A stretch of DNA of 49,587 nucleotides, taken from positions 1-49,587 of the forward strand of contig JAJZHE010000004.1 in assembly GCA_021804655.1 (NCBI GenBank), in the 5' to 3' direction. Of this stretch, positions 33,399-41,377 are shown in pieces (the first letter of the stretch is position 1; every line of letters begins with the position of its first letter). A program made the position numbers and the translations under genes. The notes below the pieces were generated by a model. That model was given only the letters and a program-made list of their open reading frames with translations, was not told where the DNA came from and did no database searches. The DNA is from Acidobacteriota bacterium (GTDB lineage: Bacteria; Acidobacteriota; Terriglobia; Terriglobales; Acidobacteriaceae).

Positions 33399-34757
33399 TC
33401 AAAGCCGTGTTGCCACAGAATCAGCGTCCGCTTCATCCCCGAACTCAATCTCCGTGGAGCGTATCCAGGGAGAATCGGCGGCAAGAATCGCAGCTCGCTC
33501 CAGCACATGCTCCAGTTCGCGGACATTGCCCGGCCAGGAGTGGGTCATCAGGCGCTCCATCGCCTCCGGATCGAGCCGCTTGACCGGCATGCGCTCACCC
33601 AGCCGCTCCAGCACATGTTCAACCAGCAAAGGCAGGTCCTGCCGGTGCGCGGCCAGCGCGGGCGTGCGAATGAGAAAGACCGCCAGGCGATGATAGAGAT
33701 CTGCGCGAAAGCGCCCGGCGCGCGCGTCCGAGGCCAGATGCTGATGGGTCGCGGCGAGAATGCGCACATCGACGCGAACGGTCGAGTTTTCCCCGACGCG
33801 CTGCAACTCGCCGCACTCCAGGAAGCGCAGCAGTTTGGCCTGGAGAGCCAGCGGCATCTCACCAATCTCGTCGAGAAAGAGTGTTCCTCCATCGGCGGAC
33901 TCAATCCGTCCCGTGCGACCCTGTACGGCTCCGGTGAAAGCTCCTCGGGTGTGACCGAAGAGTTCGGCCTCCAGCAGCGCCTCTGGAATGGCAGCGCAGT
34001 TGATGGCGACAAAAGGTCGGGATGCGCGATCGGAGAGCCGATGCAAGGACTCGGCAACGCGCTCCTTGCCGGTGCCGGTGGGGCCTTCAATCAGCACCGA
34101 TGTACGATGACCGGCAACCAGGCGCACGCGTCGGCTGACCTCAAGCATCACCGGAGCGCGACCGATGAGGCCAGGCAACGGCTCAACCTCAGTCGAAGCG
34201 CCTGCGCTCCGCAGCGAGATGCTTTCACAGGAAGTCTCCGGTCCGGGACGGAACCGGGCCGAGTCAACCAACGACGAAACAGCGTCGGGCAGAGATGCCC
34301 GTGTCGTCTCTGGATCGCCGTCGAGTACAGGCGCGGCATTCCAGGCGGCGGTGTCCGACGGCGCACTGCGGCGCAGGGCAAAGAGCAACTCCTGATGATA
34401 GCTGCATCGCGGCGCACCCTTCACCTGCGCTCCATCCGTGAGCAGCATGTCGGCACGAGGATGCTGGCGGCGAAACTCTTCCAGAAATTCGTTCAGTTCG
34501 AGATCCGGCAGCCAGGAGTCCACGAGAACCGCTTCGATCGTCGTCTCGGCGGACTGAGTCCAGGCCGCAGCCCCACAATCGGCCTCCAGCACTCGCCAGC
34601 GCAGTTCGGCAAGTGCGACGGCGAGCTGACGCCGCTGGCCAAGATCGGGCGTGACGATCAGTACGGTGCGTGTGCGCAGGCTGCGCGGAAGCGCCACGCT
34701 GGGAATGGGCTGCGAAGACGGTCGAGAGGGCGAAGAGGGAAAGGGCTGGGACGACAT
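33399..34757 (-). CDS. Sigma-54-dependent activator without DNA-binding domain, flagellar regulator
   Basis: 452 residues from ATG 34757 (GGAG seven bases upstream). A receiver-like N-domain (about 30-110) has Asp80 in VLVDSWLPD, but the acidic pair at the start of the domain is replaced by IVTPDLG, so phosphorylation is doubtful. The AAA+ domain is complete: Walker A GPTGTGKE (225-232), GAFTGA (272-277) that contacts sigma-54, DEIGE (296-300), and [18 protein letters not shown] (409-425). The protein ends 27 residues later, with no FIS-type helix-turn-helix. It probably drives the promoter at 33316-33331 from solution, as FlgR does in Helicobacter/Campylobacter. That comparison is from family knowledge. 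Confidence 0.88.
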   Translation of the reverse strand: MSSQPFPSSPSRPSSQPIPSVALPRSLRTRTVLIVTPDLGQRRQLAVALAELRWRVLEADCGAAAWTQSAETTIEAVLVDSWLPDLELNEFLEEFRRQHPRADMLLTDGAQVKGAPRCSYHQELLFALRRSAPSDTAAWNAAPVLDGDPETTRASLPDAVSSLVDSARFRPGPETSCESISLRSAGASTEVEPLPGLIGRAPVMLEVSRRVRLVAGHRTSVLIEGPTGTGKERVAESLHRLSDRASRPFVAINCAAIPEALLEAELFGHTRGAFTGAVQGRTGRIESADGGTLFLDEIGEMPLALQAKLLRFLECGELQRVGENSTVRVDVRILAATHQHLASDARAGRFRADLYHRLAVFLIRTPALAAHRQDLPLLVEHVLERLGERMPVKRLDPEAMERLMTHSWPGNVRELEHVLERAAILAADSPWIRSTEIEFGDEADADSVATRL

Positions 34758-35032
34758 GAGCAGGCTCCAAAACGAAAAGTGTCGAGAAGAAATTGCCACG
34801 GAAGCGATCCATGGCGCATCACAGAGGTTGAGGAAAAAGCGCGTCAATAAAGTGAATCAGCGGAGAAGCCACCGCAAGCAAATACTCGAAAAAATCTCGT
34901 GATTTCACCCATGGGAAAAGCAATCGCCGAAGCTGGCCGGTCGCAATCCGGCAGTGCGCTGCCATTGCATCCACATGAGGCCAGCACAGAGCCAACCATC
35001 GCATGCCCGACCGGAACGCCGCTGCTCTGCTG
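34758..35032. other. Intergenic region, no gene recognised
   Basis: 275 bp upstream of the sigma-54 activator and downstream of the OmpR-type regulator. Short ORFs here have no recognisable content. I see no clear -24/-12 or -35/-10 match. Confidence 0.5.
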
Positions 35033-35773
35033 TCAGCCCAGCGGCGGCAGCGCCGGTATGGCTGCAATCGCTGCTGCATGCCCAGGCACCGGAAGCCGCA
35101 ATTCGGTCTCCGATGGAACCAGATAGCCACGCCCCCGCACCGTACGCACCAGGAAGCCGGGCGGCGGATCCTTGAGCTTGCGACGCAGGTAGTTGATGTA
35201 CACATCGACGATGTTCGTAGTCTGAGCCGGCTCCATATTCCAGACCGCATCCAGAAGCTCGACGCGGGAGATGCACTCGCCACGGCGCAGCATGAGGTAC
35301 TCAAGTAACGCGAACTCTTTGTTGGTGAGCGCAATGGGCGCGCCGGCACGTCGCGCGGTGTGTTCCATGCGATCCAGTTCCAGGTCGGCGACGCGCAGCA
35401 TCAGGCGGGCCTCGCGTTTGCGACGCAGCAGAGCGCGGCAGCGTGCGCGCAGCTCATGCAGGCTGAACGGCTTGACCATGAAGTCATCGGCTCCGAGATC
35501 AAGGCAGCGGATGCGCGTCTCCACCTCCTGGCGTGCGGTCAGCACAAGCACGGGCAGATCGGCATCGACGGCGCGCATCTCGGCAAGGGCCTGTTCGCCG
35601 TCCTTGCGCGGCAGGTTCAGATCAAGGATGGTCAGGTCGGGCGCGTCCTGCTGATAGGCAAGGACGGCTTCGACGCCGTCGGCGGCGCAGCGGACACGGT
35701 GGCCATCGGCTTCCAGACCGCGGGTGAGGAACTGCGCCAGCGCGCGGTCATCCTCGGCAACAAGCAATTTCAT
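35033..35773 (-). CDS. OmpR/PhoB-family response regulator, orphan
   Basis: 246 residues with GGAGGG eight bases before ATG. Receiver domain 1-115: acidic pocket Glu7/Asp8/Asp9, phosphoacceptor Asp51 in ILDLNLPRKDG, LTARQE and MVKPF switch residues. Winged-helix domain at about 125-222 (LTNKEFALLEYLMLRRGECISRVELLDAVW, then VRTVRGRGYLV). A 20-residue Ala/Pro tail follows. No histidine kinase gene is adjacent. The gene sits between the flagellar cluster and lexA; a link to motility is possible but not shown. Confidence 0.92.
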   Translation of the reverse strand: MKLLVAEDDRALAQFLTRGLEADGHRVRCAADGVEAVLAYQQDAPDLTILDLNLPRKDGEQALAEMRAVDADLPVLVLTARQEVETRIRCLDLGADDFMVKPFSLHELRARCRALLRRKREARLMLRVADLELDRMEHTARRAGAPIALTNKEFALLEYLMLRRGECISRVELLDAVWNMEPAQTTNIVDVYINYLRRKLKDPPPGFLVRTVRGRGYLVPSETELRLPVPGHAAAIAAIPALPPLG

Positions 35774-35851
35774 GGGTCAGTCCCTCCGCGGAATGAATGG
35801 CTGGCAGTTGCCGACACCAGGATTCCGCTGATCACGTCTCTACCTTCCGGC

Positions 35852-35872
35852 TTCTCATGAGGATTCTCAAGA
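35852..35872. promoter_or_regulatory. Direct repeat upstream of the OmpR-type regulator
   Basis: TTCTCATGA (35852-35860) and TTCTCAAGA (35864-35872) are 12 bp apart, about 80-100 bp upstream of the regulator start. OmpR/PhoB proteins bind direct repeats near one helical turn apart, so an autoregulatory site is possible. The rest of 35774-36000 shows no gene. Confidence 0.3.
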
Positions 35873-36003
35873 AAAAATCATTTGACTCATGTGAATGGCT
35901 TCCGTGATTGGGAGCGCGTGTGTGGAATTTCCCAAATCACATGAAAGAGCCTGAGAAGCAGGTGAAGGGAAAGATGCCCAGGAAAAGTTGCAAAGGAATT
36001 TCC

Positions 36004-36039
36004 TGTACAGATTCGCCTTTTTTTCGCTATAATGCGCGC
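36004..36039 (+). promoter_or_regulatory. lexA promoter with palindrome, likely leaderless start
   Basis: A perfect TATAAT (36028-36033) ends six bases before the lexA ATG, which places +1 at about the A of ATG. TGTACA (36004-36009), 18 bp upstream, can serve as -35 and lies inside the palindrome CTGTACAG. No ribosome site is present. The palindrome might be a LexA box, though it does not match known spacing. Confidence 0.6.
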
Positions 36040-36645
36040 ATGGCCATTACACGCAGACAAAAAGAAGTTGTCGATTTTCTGGAAGCGTTTGTCGAAGAAA
36101 ACGGGTACTCGCCGTCGTTTGAAGAGATTGCGGCGGGGCTGGGGCTGCGTTCTGTGGCCACGGTGCACAAGCACATCACCAACCTGGAAAAGAAAGGATT
36201 GCTTGACCGGGAGCGCAACCGCAGCCGTTCGATCGATCTGGTGCCGGAGGGAGCGCGCGTGCGCAGCGGGCAGCAGGTGCCGCTGCTGGGTCGCATTGCT
36301 GCTGGTTTTCCGGTGGAAGCGGTGCAGGCGGCGGAGACGATTTCGCTGCAGGATGTGGTGGGCAACCGTGACGTTTTTGCGCTCGAGGTCCGGGGCGACT
36401 CTATGCGCGATGAGCATATTTTGAACGGAGATTATGTGCTGGTGGAGCGCACTCGAACGGCGCGGCAGGGCGAGATTGTGGTGGCGCTGGTGCGTGGTGC
36501 AGAGACAACACTGAAGCGTTTTTTTTTCGAGGGCAACTCAGTCCGGCTGCAACCGGCGAATGTGGAGATGGCTCCGATTGTGGTGCCCGCAGCACATGTG
36601 GCGATTCAAGGACGCGTGCTCGGCGTTCTGCGACGATATCGCTGA
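36040..36645 (+). CDS. lexA: SOS repressor LexA
   Basis: 201 residues from ATG 36040; an upstream in-frame start (35908) would read through the promoter. Winged-helix N-domain (RRQKEVVDFLEAF, then SVATVHKHITNLEKKGLL, 1-65) binds operators. The self-cleavage site is Ala88-Gly89 in IAAGFP, with catalytic Ser121 in RGDSMRDEH and Lys159 in TLKRFF. RecA filaments trigger cleavage and relieve repression. A terminator follows 52 bases after the stop. No imuA/imuB or other SOS genes are adjacent. Confidence 0.96.
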   Translation: MAITRRQKEVVDFLEAFVEENGYSPSFEEIAAGLGLRSVATVHKHITNLEKKGLLDRERNRSRSIDLVPEGARVRSGQQVPLLGRIAAGFPVEAVQAAETISLQDVVGNRDVFALEVRGDSMRDEHILNGDYVLVERTRTARQGEIVVALVRGAETTLKRFFFEGNSVRLQPANVEMAPIVVPAAHVAIQGRVLGVLRRYR

Positions 36646-36697
36646 CCATGGCTCCTTGAGACTGGATTGAAGAGTAGTCTGAAGAACAACCAGAAAA

Positions 36698-36733
36698 CGG
36701 CCCGCCCGATTCAGGCAGGCCGCTGATTTTTTT
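36698..36733 (+). terminator. Rho-independent terminator between lexA and trxA
   Basis: CGGCCCGCC (36698-36706) pairs with GGCAGGCCG (36714-36722; one mismatch) and is followed by a run of seven T at 36727-36733. It serves lexA; in the other direction the stem is followed by TTTT, so it may also stop trxA transcription. Confidence 0.85.
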
Positions 36734-36768
36734 GAGACTTCACGTCCGGACGCGCGTGCAATCGCTGC

Positions 36769-37101
36769 TCAGGCGAGCAGGCGGTTGACTTTCTCCTCGA
36801 TGACCTCGCGCGGCACGTAGCCGACGATCTGATCGGCAACCTTGCCGCCCTTGAAGAAGAGCAGCGCGGGAATGCCGCGGATGCCGTAACGACCAGGCGT
36901 GGCACCGTTCTGATCGACGTTGACCTTGGCCACTTTGAGGCGCCCGGCGTAGGATTCGGCGACCTGATCGACAATGGGGCCGATCATTTTGCAGGGGCCA
37001 CACCAGACGGCCCAGAAATCGACCAGAACCGGCTGCTCGGATTGAAGAACTTCGCTGTCAAAAGAAGCATCGCTGACTTCCAGAACTGCTGTGCCTGCCA
37101 T
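36769..37101 (-). CDS. trxA: Thioredoxin
   Basis: 110 residues from ATG 37101 (AAGGAG four bases upstream); a longer in-frame ORF begins at 37206 but lacks such a site. Active site WCGPCK with Cys34 and Cys37, cis-Pro in IRGIPALLFFKGG and normal thioredoxin length. It reduces cytoplasmic protein disulfides with thioredoxin reductase. Monocistronic, converging on lexA. Confidence 0.97.
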   Translation of the reverse strand: MAGTAVLEVSDASFDSEVLQSEQPVLVDFWAVWCGPCKMIGPIVDQVAESYAGRLKVAKVNVDQNGATPGRYGIRGIPALLFFKGGKVADQIVGYVPREVIEEKVNRLLA

Positions 37102-37209
37102 AACTCTCCTTCGTGCGGAAACACTTAAATTCAGTGTAAATGCTGCGCACGGGGATTGGATGCGCGAAGAAACAGCAAAGTCGCACGCATGGTCAGAGGC
37201 GGGCAAGGA

Positions 37210-37282
37210 GTGGGCAAGAAAAAGCGCCTGGACCTTGAACGGTCACAGGCGCTTAGAGCAGCCCTCCCCCAGAACTGCCCAC
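37210..37282 (-). ncRNA. Candidate structured RNA ending in a terminator hairpin
   Basis: Inner stem AAGCGCCTG (37222-37230) with CAGGCGCTT (37246-37254), extended by GACC/GGTC, making 13 pairs with one bulge. On the minus strand it is followed by TTTTT, so it reads as a rho-independent terminator. An outer stem GTGGGCA/TGCCCAC (37210-37216, 37276-37282) encloses it. The 320-bp gap between thrB and trxA contains no ORF, so this may be the end of a small RNA or of the thr operon transcript. Confidence 0.5.
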
Positions 37283-37340
37283 GCGGTCAACTGTAGGTTG
37301 TTTTGAAGTGAATGGCAAGAAATCTTAGGTAATAGCAATC

Positions 37341-37378
37341 AGTAACCATGTATTTACTTTAAAGTAATAAAGTAACCA
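37341..37378. promoter_or_regulatory. AT-rich palindrome flanked by direct repeats
   Basis: TTACTTTAAAGTAA (37354-37367) is a perfect 14-bp palindrome; AGTAACCA flanks it at 37341-37348 and 37371-37378. It lies 44-81 bp downstream of thrB and before the hairpin RNA. It looks like an operator; its protein is unknown. Confidence 0.35.
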
Positions 37379-37421
37379 CCCAGTGCAACAGAATCAGCAA
37401 GCCGGGATCGGCTTTCGAAGC

Positions 37422-38366
37422 TCAGACAATGAGCCAGAACTGGTCGGCGCCAAAGGTTGCAAAACGTGCGAAGAGAATCTCGACGTCGCGGTCAGGCTGC
37501 CAACCGAAGGGTTGAATGGAGCGGGCGATGGCCGCGAGAGCGGGTGCCTGATCGGTTTGGGTGATGAGCAGGACGGAGGGTCCGGCTCCGCTGAGCGTGA
37601 CGGAGTGGATGCCGTGCTGGCCGACGAGCGGGAGCAGCGGATCCAGCAGCGGGCAGATGGCGCTGCGATACGTCTGGTGGAGGTGATCGGTTGTGGCGGC
37701 GGCCAGAAGATCAGCGCGGCCGGAGGCGAATGCAGGAGCCAGCAGCGCCGTTGCCTGAAGGTTGGCGACAACATCAGTGCGTGACCAGGCATCCGGCAGC
37801 ACGGAGCGAGCGTGGCTGGTGGCCAGCGGATGCGCGGGAAGCGCGAGAATGGCGCGCCAGGCATCGGGCGGCGGGATAGAGACCAGAGGCAAGGTGTGCG
37901 CGGGATCATCGGATGAACGGGCCGCGATGGCCAGGCCACCATACCAACATGCGGCGACGTTATCGGGATGACCTTCGAGGGCGGCGGCTTCGGCGAGAAC
38001 GCGCGCACTGGACCAACCCAGTGCGCCGAAGTGAGCGGCAAGGGCGACGGCGGCAAGTCGTCCCGCGGCTGAAGAGCCACAGCCCATGCCCAGGGGAATC
38101 TGGTTCTCCATGCGAAGGCTGAGCGGGAGGACAGACCGACCTTCGCGGGTCAGCAGCGCGCGATAGGTGTCGAGGATCAGGTTGCCATGAAGCTGGGAGC
38201 ATTCGGCGATGTTGCGCCCGGTGGCGTGGATGGAGAATGCCGAAGCAGGCTCAGCCTCGATCTCCAGGGCAAAATCGAGCGCAACGGCGGCAGTGTCAAA
38301 GGCCGCGCCCAGGTTGGCCGAGGTAGCGGGCAGGCGCAGAAGCAGAGGGCGAGGACGGTCGGGCAT
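37422..38366 (-). CDS. thrB: Homoserine kinase
   Basis: 314 residues from ATG 38366, one base after the thrC stop; the longer upstream ORF overlaps thrC in another frame. GHMP-kinase features: PATSANLGAAFDTAAVALD near the start, the ATP loop PLGMGCGSSAAGRLAAVAL (about 92-110), EGHPDNVAACWYGGL, and a C-terminal SGAGPSVLLI. It phosphorylates homoserine, giving the substrate of ThrC. The adjacent thrC makes this a two-gene threonine operon. Confidence 0.93.
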   Translation of the reverse strand: MPDRPRPLLLRLPATSANLGAAFDTAAVALDFALEIEAEPASAFSIHATGRNIAECSQLHGNLILDTYRALLTREGRSVLPLSLRMENQIPLGMGCGSSAAGRLAAVALAAHFGALGWSSARVLAEAAALEGHPDNVAACWYGGLAIAARSSDDPAHTLPLVSIPPPDAWRAILALPAHPLATSHARSVLPDAWSRTDVVANLQATALLAPAFASGRADLLAAATTDHLHQTYRSAICPLLDPLLPLVGQHGIHSVTLSGAGPSVLLITQTDQAPALAAIARSIQPFGWQPDRDVEILFARFATFGADQFWLIV

Positions 38367-38367
38367 T

Positions 38368-39768
38368 TCAGATGGCCTGTCGTGATGGGCTGGAGGATTG
38401 GCTTGCAGGCGGCGCGGTGATCTCTGCCACCGAGCGCAGGGTGCGCAGGACGGCCTCGGGCGTAGCTTCGACGGCGACGGCGTTGCGGCGCAGGGGCTGC
38501 ATGGCGGCCTCGACGGGAGCGGCTTCGGCTTCGGTGAGCAGGGTGCCGCGATGGAAGTCGATGGTGTAGTCGGCGTCCTTGAGAGTGTGTCCGGTGAGCA
38601 GCAGGACGACAGTTTCAGTCGAGGCGATGCGGCCGTCGGCAACGAGTTTTTTCAGGCCGGCCAGGGTAACAGCGGAGGCGGGTTCGGAACCGATGCCTTC
38701 GCGGCCCAGTTCAGCCTTGGCGACGCCGATTTCGCCTTCACTCACGTCGAGACACCAGCCGCCGGTTTCGTGGATAACCTGAGCGGCTTTGCGCCAGCTT
38801 GCAGGGTTGCCGATGCGGATGGCGGTGGCGCGGGTGTGCGCTTCGACCGGCTCCAGAGCCTTGCCACCGTTGGCGGCGAAGCTGTGCACCAGCGGGGCCG
38901 AACCCGCGGCCTGGACGACGGTGATGCGCGGCAGGCGATGGATGAGTCCAAGCTCCTTCATCTCACGGAAGCCTTTGCCGAGCGCGGAGCTGTTGGCGAG
39001 ATTGCCGCCGGGCACGAGGATGTGGTCGGGAACATTCCAGTCCATGGCTTCGGCGAGTTCGAGCGCGGGGGTTTTCTGCCCCTCCAGGCGATAGGGATTG
39101 ACGGAGTTGAGCAGGTAGATGGGGGCCTGCTCGACGATGCGCGTGAGGACGCGAACGCAGCCGTCGAAGTCAGTCTCAAGCTGGCAGGTGACAGCACCGT
39201 AGTCCATCGCCTGGGAGAGCTTGCCCCAGGCGATCTTGCCCTGAGGAATGAGGACGAGTGAGCGCATGCCGGCGCGCGCGGCATAGGCGGCCATCGCCGC
39301 TGAGGTGTTGCCGGTGGAGGCGCAGGCGACCCATTCGAAGCCACGTTCGCGAGCGACGCTGAGAGCCGAGGTCATGCCGGTGTCTTTGAAGGATCCCGTG
39401 GGATTCATGCCCTGGTGCTTGGCGAAGAGCGCGTCGATGCCGAGAGCGCACGCGGCAAGCGGAAGGTGATAAAGCGGAGTATTGCCCTCGCGCAGGGTGA
39501 CGGCGTGGTCAAAGCTGTCAAGGATGGGCAGCAGTTCGCGGAAACGCCAGACACCGGAGTGATCGAGCCTGTCCTGCGAAAGGCGGCGTTCTCGCCAGAG
39601 CCACTTGAGCGCGCCGGCATTGGGACGGTCGCCGGCCCGGCTCCAGCCGGGATATTCGACCTCGAAGAGATCGCCGCAATCGGCGCAGCGGAAGTTGGGA
39701 CCGGCCTGGTCACCGCGAATGCGCTGGCCGCAGCCGAAACAGCGAAGCTGATGAAGATTGTCGCTCAT
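38368..39768 (-). CDS. thrC: Threonine synthase with N-terminal zinc ribbon
   Basis: 466 residues from ATG 39768. Cys10, 13, 28 and 31 form a zinc-ribbon pattern (CFGCGQ, CADCG), seen in many longer threonine synthases. The PLP Lys is Lys128 in GSFKDTGM; ACASTGNTSAAMAAYAARAG binds the cofactor phosphate. It converts O-phosphohomoserine to threonine. The start is divergent from modA with 69 bp between them. thrB follows on the same message. Confidence 0.94.
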   Translation of the reverse strand: MSDNLHQLRCFGCGQRIRGDQAGPNFRCADCGDLFEVEYPGWSRAGDRPNAGALKWLWRERRLSQDRLDHSGVWRFRELLPILDSFDHAVTLREGNTPLYHLPLAACALGIDALFAKHQGMNPTGSFKDTGMTSALSVARERGFEWVACASTGNTSAAMAAYAARAGMRSLVLIPQGKIAWGKLSQAMDYGAVTCQLETDFDGCVRVLTRIVEQAPIYLLNSVNPYRLEGQKTPALELAEAMDWNVPDHILVPGGNLANSSALGKGFREMKELGLIHRLPRITVVQAAGSAPLVHSFAANGGKALEPVEAHTRATAIRIGNPASWRKAAQVIHETGGWCLDVSEGEIGVAKAELGREGIGSEPASAVTLAGLKKLVADGRIASTETVVLLLTGHTLKDADYTIDFHRGTLLTEAEAAPVEAAMQPLRRNAVAVEATPEAVLRTLRSVAEITAPPASQSSSPSRQAI

Positions 39769-39837
39769 CTTAAGTGTTAGCCTACCAGCAAGCGGTCGGC
39801 GCGGTGCTGCACGGAGTGCGGAAAAAGGTGAGCACGA

Positions 39838-40674
39838 GTGAGGACAAGAGCAAACAAAACGCAGGGATGGCACCGGATGTGGCAGGGATGGTTGGTGACG
39901 GTGCTGGCGGCGATGTTTCTGCACGGGGGCAGTGCAGTCGCGCAGAAGCCGTCGGCGTCCTTGCGGATTGCAGCGGCAGCAGATTTGCAGCCGGTGCTGC
40001 CGCCGGTGTTGCGCGCGTTTCAGCAGGCGACGGGGATCGAGGCGACGGCGACCTATGAGTCGTCGGCGGCGTTGACGGCACAGATGTTGAATGGCGCAGG
40101 TTTTGACCTGTTTTTATCCGCGGATATGAGCTATCCGCGGAAGATCATTGCTGCGGGACTGGGCGCAACCGCCGAGCCGGTGCCGTATGCGCATGGAGTG
40201 CTGGTGCTGTTCACACGGCACGATTCGCACTGGCCGCATCCGACGATGGAACTGCTGCGCGAGACGCAACTGAAGCGGCTGGCGATTGCCGATCCGGAAC
40301 GCGCACCCTATGGACGCGCTGCGATGGCCACGCTGACGAGCCTGGGATTGAGCGCAGCCTTGCAGCCGAAGATTGTGACGGCGGCCAATATCGCACAGGC
40401 GGCGCAGTTTGCCGAGACGGGCAACGCAGATGCGGGATTGATTTCGCAGACAGCGGCGGTGACGGCGACGTTGCGCGCGGCGGGAAGTTTTGTGGTGGTG
40501 CCGCAGGAGTTGTATCCGGTGATCGAACAGGGAGCGGTGGTACTGGCGCTGTCTCCGCGGCGAACGGAGGCGCAGCGGATGCTGGATTTTCTGCGCAGTC
40601 CGGAGATGCAGCGACAGTTGCAAAAAAGCGGACTGAATCCAGTGACGGATTTGGCCGTGCATACTTCTCAGTGA
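39838..40674 (+). CDS. modA: Molybdate ABC transporter, substrate-binding protein
   Basis: 278 residues from GTG 39838 (AAAAAGG upstream); ATG 39877 (MWQGW) is an alternative. Signal peptide to about residue 35 (HGGSAVAQ). Mature protein has LRIAAAADLQPVLPPVLRAFQ, FDLFLSADMSYP, DPERAPYGRAA and the C-terminal lobe typical of ModA. It captures molybdate or tungstate in the periplasm. modB follows after 28 bp. Confidence 0.92.
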   Translation: MRTRANKTQGWHRMWQGWLVTVLAAMFLHGGSAVAQKPSASLRIAAAADLQPVLPPVLRAFQQATGIEATATYESSAALTAQMLNGAGFDLFLSADMSYPRKIIAAGLGATAEPVPYAHGVLVLFTRHDSHWPHPTMELLRETQLKRLAIADPERAPYGRAAMATLTSLGLSAALQPKIVTAANIAQAAQFAETGNADAGLISQTAAVTATLRAAGSFVVVPQELYPVIEQGAVVLALSPRRTEAQRMLDFLRSPEMQRQLQKSGLNPVTDLAVHTSQ

Positions 40675-40702
40675 CGAGCGCAGTGAGGGACGCGAGGACG
40701 GG

Positions 40703-41377
40703 ATGGACTGGCAGGCTCTGGAGCTGACAATGCGGCTGGCCGCAGTGACGACGGCAATTCTGCTGGCGGTGGCTGTGCCGTTTGCCGCGTGGGTGGCGCT
40801 GAGTGGATCGCGGATGCGCGGCGTAGCGCAGGCGGTGACGGCACTGCCGCTGGTGTTGCCGCCGACGGTGCTGGGCTATTATCTGCTGGTGCTGCTGGGT
40901 ACGCGCACAGCGGTGGGGCGAGGGATTGCCGCGGTGCTTGGCCATCCGCTGGCGTTTTCCTTCGCTGGGCTGGTGGTGGGTTCGGCGATTTATAGCCTGC
41001 CGTTTGCGGTGCAGCCGCTGGTGGCGGGCTTTACCGGGGTGGACAAGGCGATGCTGGAGGCTGCGCAGATGCTGGGCGCCGGACCGGTGCGGCTGACGCG
41101 TACCATCCTGCTGCCGCTGGCGAGACGATCGGTGGTGACGGCGGCTCTGTTAAGTTTTTTGCACACGGTGGGCGAGTTTGGCGTGGTGCTGATGCTGGGC
41201 GGCGATATTCCGGGAGCAACACGCACGCTTTCGATTGTGCTCTTCGATCAGGTACAGGACTTCAATGAGCACGCGGCGAATCACACTTCCCTGCTGCTGC
41301 TGGGATTGTCGCTGACGGCGCTGATGGTGCTTTATGCGCGTCCGGACAGGTGGTCGAAGGCGGGGCGTCGTGGTTGA
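40703..41377 (+). CDS. modB: Molybdate ABC transporter, permease
   Basis: 224 residues, normal ModB length, with five or six transmembrane helices and the permease signature LEAAQMLGAGPVRLTRTILLPLA (about 115-137), the EAA loop that contacts ModC. Start codons like PLVLPPTVLGYYLLVLLG near 50-67 match ModB. It overlaps modC by 8 bp. Confidence 0.94.
   Translation: MDWQALELTMRLAAVTTAILLAVAVPFAAWVALSGSRMRGVAQAVTALPLVLPPTVLGYYLLVLLGTRTAVGRGIAAVLGHPLAFSFAGLVVGSAIYSLPFAVQPLVAGFTGVDKAMLEAAQMLGAGPVRLTRTILLPLARRSVVTAALLSFLHTVGEFGVVLMLGGDIPGATRTLSIVLFDQVQDFNEHAANHTSLLLLGLSLTALMVLYARPDRWSKAGRRG

Noticed and set aside
37210-37282. tRNA-like shape (7-bp outer stem, 73 nt long)
   Set aside because: No D-arm or anticodon arm, no T-arm next to the outer stem and no CCA; the GTTCAA loop belongs to the inner terminator stem.
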